The notes below the pieces were generated by a model. The model did no database searches, was not told the origin of the DNA, and worked only from the letters and a program-made list of their open reading frames with translations. Of a stretch of DNA of 64,000 nt, positions 8,074 to 15,246 are shown in pieces (the first letter of the stretch is position 1; the number at the start of each line of letters is the position of its first letter). Source of the DNA: Sabulicella glaciei (lineage in GTDB: Bacteria > Pseudomonadota > Alphaproteobacteria > Acetobacterales > Acetobacteraceae). The position numbers were made by a program, and so were the translations under genes. The stretch covers positions 186,001 through 250,000 of the forward strand of contig NZ_JAPFQI010000002.1 of assembly GCF_026183895.1 (NCBI RefSeq), in the 5' to 3' direction.

Positions 8074-9611
8074 TGCGGTCCATCTCCGCCGCCGAGCTCA
8101 AGCGGCTGATCGGCACGGGCAGCGGGCTCGCCATCCTCGATGCGCGCGAGGAGGGGGAGTTCGGCGGCTCGCACCTGTTCTGGGCCGTGCCCTGCCCGCT
8201 CTCCAGGAAGGAGCTGCGGGCGCGGGCCCTGCTGCCCAAGCGCGGCATCCCCGTGGTGTGCGTGGATGGCGGCGAGGGCTACGCGGCGACGCTCGCGGAA
8301 TACCTGCGCGGCATCGGCTGCACGGATGTCGCGGTGCTGGAAGGCGGCAATGCCGCCTGGGAGGAAGCCGGCTTTCCGCTGTTCAGCGGCGTCCACGTCC
8401 CCTCCAAGGCCTTCGGCGAGTGGGTCGAGCACCATTACGGCACGGAGAGCCTGGACCCGCCGGAGCTGGACGCGCTGGTGAAGTCCGGGGTGAAGCACGT
8501 CATCCTCGACAGCCGGCCGATGGACGAGTTCGCCAAGATGACCATCCCCGGCGCGCTGAACGTGCCGGGCGGCGAGCTCGCCTACCGCATCGGCGACCTC
8601 GTCCCCGATGCGGAGACGACCATCGTGGTGAATTGCGCCGGGCGCACCCGCTCCATCATGGGGGCGGAAAGCCTGCGCCGCGCCGGGGTGCCGAACCGCG
8701 TCGTGGCGCTGCGCAACGGCACGATGGGATGGGAGCTGGCCGGCTTCTCCTGCGAGCGCGGCGTGTCCCGCTCCTTTGCCCCCGGCACGCCCGGAACGGC
8801 AAAGGAAGCCCTGGCCCGCGCCACCCGCTTCGGCGAGGAGCATGGCGTCCGGACGGTTTCGCGCGCGGAGGCCGAGCGCCTCCTGGCCGCGCAGGACCGC
8901 ACGACCTACACCCTCGATGTCCGCACGGCGGAGGAATACGAGGCCGGGCATATCCCCGGCTTCCGCCATGCACCGGGCGGCCAGCTGGTCCAGGCCACCG
9001 ACCAGTGGGTCGCGGCGCGCGGCGCGCGGGTGATCCTGGCCGACAACGACACGGTCCGCGCCCGCATGTCCGGCGCCTGGCTGCGCCAGATGGGCGGGTG
9101 GGAGGTTCTGGTGGTGGAAGGCGCGCTGGACGGCCCGCTCGAAACCGGCCCCTGGCGCCCGGAGGTGCCGGAGCTTCGGCGGGCCGCGACGGTCACCCCC
9201 GCCGAACTCGCCGCCCTGGGCGATACGGTGCAGGTGGTGGACCTTGCCCGGTCCATCGATTTCCGCGCGTCGCATATCCCCGGCAGCCGCTGGGCGGTGC
9301 GCGGCCGCGTTCCCCCCTTCGCGAAGCCCGTGGTCGTCACCGCCCCGGACGAGACGCTCGCGCACCTCGCCGCCGCCGAGATCCCGGGGGGGCGCGTCCT
9401 CGCGGGCGGGTTGAAGGCCTGGAAGGCGGAGGGCCGCCCGGTCGCCGCCGACCGCCACCAGCCGGAGGACGAGGATTGCGTGGACTGGTATCTCCGCCCC
9501 TATGACCGCAACAGCGGCCAGGAAGCGGCGATGCACGAATACCTGCGCTGGGAGATCGACCTGGTGAACGGGGTGGCGCGGGATGGGGATGCGCGTTTCG
9601 GCGCCTGGTAG
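8073..9611 (+). CDS. four-domain rhodanese (sulfurtransferase)
   Basis: This encodes 512 residues made of four consecutive rhodanese-like modules at roughly 1-110, 125-235, 260-365 and 370-460, plus a C-terminal extension rich in Asp/Glu and aromatic residues. Active-site loops differ: module 1 has Cys63 in VVCVDGGEG, module 2 has the canonical Cys188 in NCAGRTRS, while modules 3 (LADNDTVR) and 4 (TAPDETLA) lack the cysteine and are probably structural or regulatory. Modules keep the usual DAR/DSRPMDEF, DVRTAEEYEAGHIPG and HIPGSRW signatures. Rhodaneses pass sulfane sulfur from thiosulfate or persulfides to acceptors. Coupling to the dioxygenase-like cupin points to detoxification or catabolism of cysteine-derived sulfur. 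Its end overlaps the start of comF by 29 bases. Confidence 0.9.
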   Translation: MRSISAAELKRLIGTGSGLAILDAREEGEFGGSHLFWAVPCPLSRKELRARALLPKRGIPVVCVDGGEGYAATLAEYLRGIGCTDVAVLEGGNAAWEEAGFPLFSGVHVPSKAFGEWVEHHYGTESLDPPELDALVKSGVKHVILDSRPMDEFAKMTIPGALNVPGGELAYRIGDLVPDAETTIVVNCAGRTRSIMGAESLRRAGVPNRVVALRNGTMGWELAGFSCERGVSRSFAPGTPGTAKEALARATRFGEEHGVRTVSRAEAERLLAAQDRTTYTLDVRTAEEYEAGHIPGFRHAPGGQLVQATDQWVAARGARVILADNDTVRARMSGAWLRQMGGWEVLVVEGALDGPLETGPWRPEVPELRRAATVTPAELAALGDTVQVVDLARSIDFRASHIPGSRWAVRGRVPPFAKPVVVTAPDETLAHLAAAEIPGGRVLAGGLKAWKAEGRPVAADRHQPEDEDCVDWYLRPYDRNSGQEAAMHEYLRWEIDLVNGVARDGDARFGAW

Positions 9612-10272
9612 GGCGCTGGGTCGCTGGGCACTCGACGCCCTGTTCCCGCCAGCCTGCCTGAGTTGTGACACCCTGGTCGCGGAGCAGGGCGGGTTGTGCC
9701 CCCCATGCTTTGCCCGGCCTTCGCCCGTCTCGGCGCCGCATTGCCTGCGCTGCGGCGTGCCCTTCGCCCATAACCGGCAGGGCGAGGCAGTGGAGGGCGG
9801 GGCGCTCTGCCCCGGCTGCGCTGCGTTCCCCCCCGCCTCTGCCGAGGCCCGTGCCGCGCTGCGCTACGATGCGGGCTCGAAGGCGCTGATCCTGCCCTTC
9901 AAGCACCGCGACCGCACGGAGATGGCGGCCCCCCTGGCGCGGATGATGCTGCGCGCCGGGCGGGCGATGCTGGAAGGGGCCGATGCGCGGGTGCCGGTGC
10001 CGCTGCATCGCTGGCGCCTGCTGTCGCGCCGCCACAACCAGGCGGCGCTGCTGGCGGTGGCGCTGGGGCGGCTGGCCGGACGGCGCCTTCGCCGTGCCGT
10101 CCGCCATGACGCCGAGAGTCGCCGGGTGGCGCCTCGTGCTGGTGGACGACGTGCTGACAGCGGCGCCACCGCCGATGCCTGCGCCCGCGCCCTGCTGGCG
10201 GCGGGGGCGGCGCGGGTCTCGGTGCTGGCCACCGCCTGCGTGCCCGATCCCAGGCTGGAAGGGATGGCTTGA
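9583..10272 (+). CDS. comF: ComF-family protein with an out-of-frame patch over the PRPP loop (possibly inactive)
   Basis: The 229-residue frame has the ComF N-terminus with zinc-type Cys pairs (CLSC, CPPC, CLRC, CPGC), then KHRDRTEMAAPLARMM and VPVPLHRWRLLSRRHNQAALLA, and ends with GATADACARALLAAGAARVSVLA. The family's phosphoribosyltransferase signature VLVDDVLTSGAT is missing from this frame. It is found one frame over, from about 10082 to 10158, as GAFAVPSAMTPRVAG...RLVLVDDVLT. Thus the frame slips near 10080, apparently with loss of about 30 family residues, and slips back near 10159 where one base is missing in ACAGCGGC. The two shifts cancel, so the frame stays open but 26 residues are scrambled at the catalytic loop. 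ComF proteins assist DNA uptake or phosphoribosyl chemistry. Decay or sequencing error are both possible. Confidence 0.7.
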   Translation: MGMRVSAPGRALGRWALDALFPPACLSCDTLVAEQGGLCPPCFARPSPVSAPHCLRCGVPFAHNRQGEAVEGGALCPGCAAFPPASAEARAALRYDAGSKALILPFKHRDRTEMAAPLARMMLRAGRAMLEGADARVPVPLHRWRLLSRRHNQAALLAVALGRLAGRRLRRAVRHDAESRRVAPRAGGRRADSGATADACARALLAAGAARVSVLATACVPDPRLEGMA

Positions 10273-10304
10273 CGACGCAGGCGGGCCGCGCGCGTTATCG
10301 CGCC

Positions 10305-10562
10305 ATGGCCGAGGTCGAAATCTACACCACCGCGTGGTGCCCCTATTGCGAGCGCGCGAAGGCGCTGCTCTCCCGCAAGGGCGTGTCCTTCACGGAGCAC
10401 GACGCGCCGCATGGCAGCCCCGAGCGGCGCGACGCCATCCAACGCTCCGGCGGGCGCACGACGGTTCCGCAGATCTTCATCAACGGCGAAAGCATCGGCG
10501 GCAGCGACGACCTCGCGGCACTGGACCGCGCCGGCAAGCTGGACGGGCTTCTGGCGGCGTGA
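10305..10562 (+). CDS. grxC: glutaredoxin 3
   Basis: This encodes 85 residues, the typical length of a class I glutaredoxin. It has the dithiol active site CPYC (in TTAWCPYCERAK), the cis-Pro loop TTVPQIF and the GG motif IGGSDDL that contacts glutathione. It reduces disulfides and protein-glutathione mixed disulfides in the cytoplasm. A TTG at 10269 overlapping the comF stop would add 12 residues, but family proteins begin at the MAEVEIYTT position, so the ATG at 10305 is chosen. The comF-grxC-DUF1178 order is a familiar alphaproteobacterial arrangement. Confidence 0.95.
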   Translation: MAEVEIYTTAWCPYCERAKALLSRKGVSFTEHDAPHGSPERRDAIQRSGGRTTVPQIFINGESIGGSDDLAALDRAGKLDGLLAA

Positions 10563-10567
10563 ACCCT

Positions 10568-10594
10568 CTGGCACTCGACACTCGCGAGTGCCAG
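10568..10594. promoter_or_regulatory. CIRCE-like inverted repeat (possible HrcA operator)
   Basis: CTGGCACTC, nine bases, then GAGTGCCAG: a perfect 9-base inverted repeat with exactly the CIRCE spacing. The CIRCE consensus is TTAGCACTC-N9-GAGTGCTAA, so seven of nine positions agree in each arm. CIRCE sites bind the heat-shock repressor HrcA and usually precede groESL or dnaKJ/hrcA. Here it sits between grxC and the DUF1178 gene, about 57 bases before the latter's start. It could instead act as a hairpin terminator for grxC, but no T-run follows. Confidence 0.55.
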
Positions 10595-10651
10595 CCCATA
10601 TTGTCACAGGCGCGCGGCGCCTTCGCGATCGCGTGATGATGGTCGGGGAGC

Positions 10652-11137
10652 ATGATCCGTTTCGCGCTGCGCTGCGCCAAGGCGCATGAATTCGAGAGTT
10701 GGTTCAAGGACGGTGCCGCCTATGACCGCATGGCGGCGGCCGGGCTCGTCGAGTGCCCGGTCTGCGGCGACACGCAGGTCGTGAAGGCGCTGATGACGCC
10801 GCGCATCGGCAAGACGCCCGGTGTGAAGGGGCGTCCCGAGCCCGCCGAGGCACCGCCCGTGCCCGTCTCCACCGCGGTGGCGCCCCCGCCGGGCCCGGCC
10901 GCCACGGGCGCCATCCCGGCGCAGGTCCTGTCGATGCTGCAGCGCCTCCGCTCAGAGGTGGAGAAGAACTGCGACTATGTGGGCCGCGACTTCGCCGACG
11001 AAGCGCGCCGCATCCACAGCGGCGAGACCGAGAACCGCGGCATCTATGGCGAGGCCAGCGACGAGGAGGCCGACGCGTTGCGCGAGGAAGGCATCGGCGT
11101 CGCCCGCCTGCCCTGGGTGCCACGCAGCGACGGATAG
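10652..11137 (+). CDS. DUF1178 family protein
   Basis: This 161-residue protein begins MIRFALRCAKAHEFESWF and carries CPVCG at about residues 35-39. The first Cys/His cluster and the CPVCG pair look like a small zinc ribbon. A variable Pro/Ala-rich linker follows (about 60-95), then a helical C-terminal part with NCDYVGRDFADEARRIHSGE and a YGEAS(D)EEADAL motif, all typical of the DUF1178 family. Function is unknown. It follows grxC after an 89-base gap holding a CIRCE-like element. The ATG has GGGGAG just upstream. Confidence 0.88.
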   Translation: MIRFALRCAKAHEFESWFKDGAAYDRMAAAGLVECPVCGDTQVVKALMTPRIGKTPGVKGRPEPAEAPPVPVSTAVAPPPGPAATGAIPAQVLSMLQRLRSEVEKNCDYVGRDFADEARRIHSGETENRGIYGEASDEEADALREEGIGVARLPWVPRSDG

Positions 11138-11284
11138 GGCCATCGCTTTCGCTTGGCGCCGCGGACGCTCTCCCGGCCTTTATGCCTTGTCATGTGTTCG
11201 GTTTGCTCGACCGCAGGTTGTGGTGCCCCTGGCCTGGAAAGCGGTGATCGTGTAGCCCTCCTTTCATTGGAGAGGGGGCGTGCC

Positions 11285-12775
11285 ATGGAAAGCGGGACCC
11301 ATTCGACATCCGTTGCGGCTGCGCCCGTCTCGCGGCGCGGCTGGTTCCAGGGTGCAGCCGCGGTCCTGGGTGCTGCCATGGCCTCCCCGGCCATTGCGCA
11401 GCCGGGCACGGGCCGGAAGACGGTGCTGGTGCTGGGCGCCGGCATGGCGGGGCTGACCGCCGCCCTTTCCCTGCTCCGGCGCGGCCACGAGGTCACGGTC
11501 ATCGAGTATCAGAACCGCATCGGCGGCCGACTGCTTTCCCTGCCGCTCGGGGACGGCATGTTCACGGAAGCCGGCGGCGGGCATTTCCGCTCCAACATGC
11601 CCTATGTCCTGGCTTATGTGCGCCGGTTCAGCCTGCCGCTGCTGAGCCTCAATGACGGGCTGCCCCGCTACATGGTCGAAGGCCGAACGGGCGAGGCGGC
11701 CAACCCCGCAAGCTGGCCCTGGGCGCTGTCGCGCGAGGAGCGCAACGTCAGCGTCTCCACCATGCTCAACCAGTATCTCTATCGGGCGGGGCTGGACACG
11801 GACACGGTGCTCGACTCCCGCTGGCCGGACGATGATGCGCTGGATCGCCTCGGCAACGTGACGCTGGGCGACCTGATCCGCGGCGTCGGCGCCTCGGAGG
11901 TGTTCTGCAAGTTGCTGGACGCGCATGGCGGCACCTTCACCAGTGGCTCCATGGCGCTGGGGGCGATCCCGGACCTCGCCTACCATTTCGGCGACCAGAA
12001 CCTGTTCCGCATCCAGGGCGGCAACAGCCGGCTGCCCCTCGCCATGGCGGCGGCGATCGGGCGCGACCGCTTCGTGCTGGACGCGCCCGTCGCCCGGATC
12101 GACCAGTCGGGACCGACGGTGCGGGTGGCGACGCGGGACGGGCGCGAGTTCACCGGCGATGCCGTCGTCTCCACCATCCCCTTCAGCGTGATGGATGATG
12201 TGGAGGTCCTGCCGCACTGGTCGCCGCGCAAGCGCCGGATGATCGCGGAGATGGAGTGGGACCGGACGGTGAAAATCATCGCCAAGACCCGCACCCCGTC
12301 CTGGCTGACGCGCAGCGTGCATGGCTGGCCGATGGCGGGCGGCGACCGGCCTTGGGAGCGCGTCATCGACATCACCGGCAACGAGCCGGGCGGCCATGGC
12401 AGCGTGTTCTTCTACCTCAACGGGAGCAATGCCGACGCGGTGCTGGCGCTGCCGAAGGAGCAGCGCGCGCCCGCCACCCTCGCGCAGTTCCGGCAGGACA
12501 TGCCCGACCTGTTCGACGAGGTGCTGTCCACCGACTCCTTCGCCTGGAGCGAGCAGCCCTGGATCAAGGGCTCCTTCGGCGGGCCAGCGCTGGGCGGCGC
12601 CTGGATGGTGCAGGAATGGCAGAAGCCCGAGGGGCGCATCCACTTCGCCGGCGACTTCACGACGCTGAAGACCGGCTGGGTGGAGGGCGCGATCGAATCC
12701 GGCTTGCGCGCCGCGCGGCAGATCGACCCCCAGGCCCGGCCCGAGGGCAATCCGCGCATCCGGCAGGAAATCTAG
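11285..12775 (+). CDS. Tat-exported flavin amine oxidase-like protein
   Basis: This encodes 496 residues. The N-terminus has a twin-arginine signal (VSRRGWFQGAAAVLGAAMASPAIAQ), so folded flavoprotein is probably exported to the periplasm. The dinucleotide-binding fold follows: VLVLGAGMAGLTAALSLLRRGHEVTVIE, then the FAD-contacting RIGGRLLS segment, and a C-terminal HFAGDFTT motif, as in monoamine/L-amino-acid oxidases and related FAD enzymes. The substrate is unknown. The ATG at 11285 follows a GGAGAGG ribosome-binding site. The 147 bases upstream hold no gene. It converges with the FAD oxidase at 12780 with only four bases between stops. Confidence 0.88.
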   Translation: MESGTHSTSVAAAPVSRRGWFQGAAAVLGAAMASPAIAQPGTGRKTVLVLGAGMAGLTAALSLLRRGHEVTVIEYQNRIGGRLLSLPLGDGMFTEAGGGHFRSNMPYVLAYVRRFSLPLLSLNDGLPRYMVEGRTGEAANPASWPWALSREERNVSVSTMLNQYLYRAGLDTDTVLDSRWPDDDALDRLGNVTLGDLIRGVGASEVFCKLLDAHGGTFTSGSMALGAIPDLAYHFGDQNLFRIQGGNSRLPLAMAAAIGRDRFVLDAPVARIDQSGPTVRVATRDGREFTGDAVVSTIPFSVMDDVEVLPHWSPRKRRMIAEMEWDRTVKIIAKTRTPSWLTRSVHGWPMAGGDRPWERVIDITGNEPGGHGSVFFYLNGSNADAVLALPKEQRAPATLAQFRQDMPDLFDEVLSTDSFAWSEQPWIKGSFGGPALGGAWMVQEWQKPEGRIHFAGDFTTLKTGWVEGAIESGLRAARQIDPQARPEGNPRIRQEI

Positions 12776-12779
12776 CGGG

Positions 12780-14231
12780 TCAGGCGATGCCCTGCCGGCG
12801 CGGCGGGGCGAAGGCCCCGTTCGGGTCCAGCCGGGCGCGCAGCGCCGCGAGGCGCTGCCGGTTGGCGCCGTAATACGCTTCCGCCGGGTCTTCGAGGCCC
12901 GGGTCCACAAAGTTCTGGAACGACCCGCCCGGCGCGTCCGCCAGGGCATCGCTGGCCCAGTGGAAGGCGCGCTGCCAGCCCATCGCCGCCTCGACCCGCG
13001 CCGGCGAATCCGCCGCACCCCAGGTGATCTCCGTGCCGGTGAGCCATTCGGCGTCGCGATGCACATAGGCGGTGTCGCCCGGCGCCTTCGCGCGGATCCG
13101 CCCGCCCACCTGGAACATCTTGAACAGCGCCTCGCCGGAGGTGCCGGGCCAGGTGCGGAGGCGACGGAACGCCTCCTCCGCCAGGGCCTCGGGGACGTGC
13201 CCGGTGAAGCGGGAGGTTTCGCGGTAACGGGCAGGCTCGCCCTCTTCGCTGAGCAGGGCCTGCGCGTCCCAGTACGCCATCGTCTCGACGCGCCCGGTCG
13301 CGGGCCGCATGCGCAGCACGGGCCCGAGGATCGCCATCGCCTCGTCGCGCGGCCCGCGGATCTGCCCGAGCAGGGTAAGGCGCGGCACCCCGCCATGCCG
13401 GCGATCCGGCGCGAAGGCCGTGACCTTGGAGCCGAGCCGGTCGGGCGCCGCCTCCAGCGCCCGCGCCAAGGCAAGGAACAGCGCCGGATCGGCATCGCGC
13501 CAGCGCAGGTCGAACAGGGTCACCGGCTCGGCCGGGAAGGGCGCCAGCGTCCATTGCGTGGCGGCGCCGAAATTGCCGCCCCCGCCGCCGCGCACCGCCC
13601 AGAACAATTCGTCGCCCTCGGTGGCCCGCACCTCGGTGCCGTCGGCCAGCACCAGGGACACGGCGCGGACGGCGTCGCAGCCCATGCCGCGGTCGCGCAT
13701 TGCGAAGCCGATGCCGCCGCCCATCAGAAAGGCGCTGGCCCCCACGCCGCCGCAGCGCCCATGCGTCACCATCAGCTCATGCGCGCGCAGCGCCGCGTAG
13801 ACGTCGTGGTTCAGCACGCCGCCGCCCAGCGTCACGGCTCCGTCCCGCGCCACCCGGATGGTGGACATGGGCCGCATGTCCACCAGCAACCCGTCCGTCA
13901 CCGAGCAGCCCGCATAGGAATGCCCGCCGGAGCGCAGCACGAAGGGCACGCGGTTCTCCTGCGCCCAGGTGATGGCGCTGGCAACATGCGCGGGCTCGGC
14001 GCAGCGCGCGATGGCGAGGGGCCGCGTGCCGGCATAGGCGAGGTTCTGCGGCAGCGAGAGCGAGTCGAGCCGTGCATCGCCGCGCCCGATCAGCTCGGCG
14101 ACGCGGCCGCGCAGCAGCGCGGGGTCGGGACGGGTCGTGGCGGAAAGCGCGCGGCGCGGCGCGGCCAACGGCAGCGAGGCCGCGAGCGGCAACGCCAGCA
14201 GCGCGCGCCGGCGCGTCAAGGGCAGTGTCAT
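12780..14231 (-). CDS. exported FAD-linked oxidase, berberine-bridge-enzyme type
   Basis: The protein has 483 residues with an N-terminal export signal (LTRRRALLALPLAASLPLAA, Tat-like because of the Arg run). It has the PP-loop FAD-binding fold: FVLRSGGHSYAGCS (His for 8-alpha covalent flavin linkage), GGGVLNHDVYAAL, and HGRCGGVGASAFLMGGGIG, where the Cys fits the second, 6-S-cysteinyl bond of bicovalent flavin enzymes such as glucooligosaccharide oxidase. The BBE C-terminal motif appears as [23 protein letters not shown]. Likely oxidises a sugar or alcohol, but the substrate is not readable. The ATG at 14231 is chosen over one 25 codons upstream because it starts the signal peptide and has AAGGGG before it. 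Confidence 0.88.
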   Translation of the reverse strand: MTLPLTRRRALLALPLAASLPLAAPRRALSATTRPDPALLRGRVAELIGRGDARLDSLSLPQNLAYAGTRPLAIARCAEPAHVASAITWAQENRVPFVLRSGGHSYAGCSVTDGLLVDMRPMSTIRVARDGAVTLGGGVLNHDVYAALRAHELMVTHGRCGGVGASAFLMGGGIGFAMRDRGMGCDAVRAVSLVLADGTEVRATEGDELFWAVRGGGGGNFGAATQWTLAPFPAEPVTLFDLRWRDADPALFLALARALEAAPDRLGSKVTAFAPDRRHGGVPRLTLLGQIRGPRDEAMAILGPVLRMRPATGRVETMAYWDAQALLSEEGEPARYRETSRFTGHVPEALAEEAFRRLRTWPGTSGEALFKMFQVGGRIRAKAPGDTAYVHRDAEWLTGTEITWGAADSPARVEAAMGWQRAFHWASDALADAPGGSFQNFVDPGLEDPAEAYYGANRQRLAALRARLDPNGAFAPPRRQGIA

Positions 14232-14285
14232 GGTGCGATCCCCTTCGGTCATCGGCCGAGCGGCGCGGACCTTGGGAGGGGTGGG

Positions 14286-14306
14286 GTGTCCCGTCCAGCG
14301 GGACAC
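14286..14306 (-). terminator. hairpin downstream of recR
   Basis: GTGTCCCG, five bases, then CGGGACAC: a perfect 8-bp stem in the short gap after the recR stop. It probably ends the leftward dnaX-ybaB-recR transcript, though no T-run follows, so efficiency is uncertain. Confidence 0.45.
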
Positions 14307-14315
14307 TACGTAAGC

Positions 14316-14903
14316 CTAGCGCCGCGCTTTCAGCGCCGCCGCCAGCGTCCCGTCATCCAGCACGTCCAGCGCGCCGCCGATCGGCACGCCCTGGGCGAGG
14401 CGCGTGACTGCCACCCCGCCCGGCTCCAGCCGTTCCGCGAGGTAATGCGCGGTCGTCGCGCCCTCCACCGTGGCGGGCAGGGCCAGGATCACCTCCCGCG
14501 CCTCCGTCGCGCGGCGCAGCAGCGGGGCGACCGACAGCTCCTCCGGCCCCGTGCCGGCGAGGGCGGAGAGCGTGCCGCCCAGCACATGATACGTTCCCTG
14601 GTGCGCGTGCGCCCGCTCCAGCGCCCACAGGTCGGACACGCCTTCCACCACGCAGATGAGCCCCGCATCCCGCTCGGGATCGGAGCAGACGGAGCAAGGG
14701 TCGCGGCTGTCGAGGTTGTTGCAGACGCGGCACTTCTTCACCGATTCCGCGGCGCTGCGCAGCGCCTCGGCCAGCGGCAGCATCCGCGTCTCGGGGTCCA
14801 TCAGCAGGCGCAGCGCCGCACGGCGCGCCGAGCGCCGGCCAAGCCCCGGCAGCTTGGCCAGCAGCGCGATCAGGTGCTCGACCGGATCGACATTCGGGCG
14901 CAT
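14316..14903 (-). CDS. recR: recombination mediator RecR
   Basis: This 195-residue protein acts with RecO (encoded at 54837) to load RecA at single-strand gaps. It has the N-terminal helix-hairpin-helix (LPGLGRRSARRAAL), a Cys4 zinc finger with Cys58, 61, 70 and 73 (CRVCNNLDSRDPCSVC), and the Toprim motif ICVVEGVSDLWALE at about 83-96. Length matches the family (about 200). It is the last gene of the leftward ffs-dnaX-ybaB-recR group, 19 bases after ybaB. Confidence 0.97.
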   Translation of the reverse strand: MRPNVDPVEHLIALLAKLPGLGRRSARRAALRLLMDPETRMLPLAEALRSAAESVKKCRVCNNLDSRDPCSVCSDPERDAGLICVVEGVSDLWALERAHAHQGTYHVLGGTLSALAGTGPEELSVAPLLRRATEAREVILALPATVEGATTAHYLAERLEPGGVAVTRLAQGVPIGGALDVLDDGTLAAALKARR

Positions 14904-14922
14904 GGCGACGCCGCGCGTGGCG

Positions 14923-15246
14923 TCAGAAGGGCAGCTTGAGGCCGGGCGGCAGGGACATGCCGGCCGTCGCCTTCTGCATCTCCTCCGCCATCATCGCCTC
15001 GACCTTCTGCTTGGCGTCGGCATGAGCCGCGACCAGCAGGTCCTCCAGCACCTCGCGATCCTCGGCGGTGGCGAGGGAGGGGTCGATCGTGACGCGCTTC
15101 AGTTCGCCCTTGCCGGTGAGGCGCAGCTTGACCATGCCGGCCCCGGCCTGACCTTCCACCTCGGTGGCTTCCAGCTTCGCCTGCATCTCTTGCATGCGCG
15201 ACTGCATCTGCTGCGCCTGCTTCAGCATGTTGCCCAGGTTCTTCAC
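14923..15246 (-). CDS. YbaB/EbfC nucleoid-associated protein
   Basis: This encodes 107 residues with the alpha-beta-alpha YbaB/EbfC fold: an N-terminal helix rich in Gln/Met ([17 protein letters not shown]), the central [15 protein letters not shown] strand block and a C-terminal helix ending in [10 protein letters not shown]. These small dimers bind DNA and are nearly always co-transcribed with dnaX and recR. The start is next to the dnaX stop, with no intervening base, showing tight coupling. Confidence 0.95.
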   Translation of the reverse strand: MKNLGNMLKQAQQMQSRMQEMQAKLEATEVEGQAGAGMVKLRLTGKGELKRVTIDPSLATAEDREVLEDLLVAAHADAKQKVEAMMAEEMQKATAGMSLPPGLKLPF

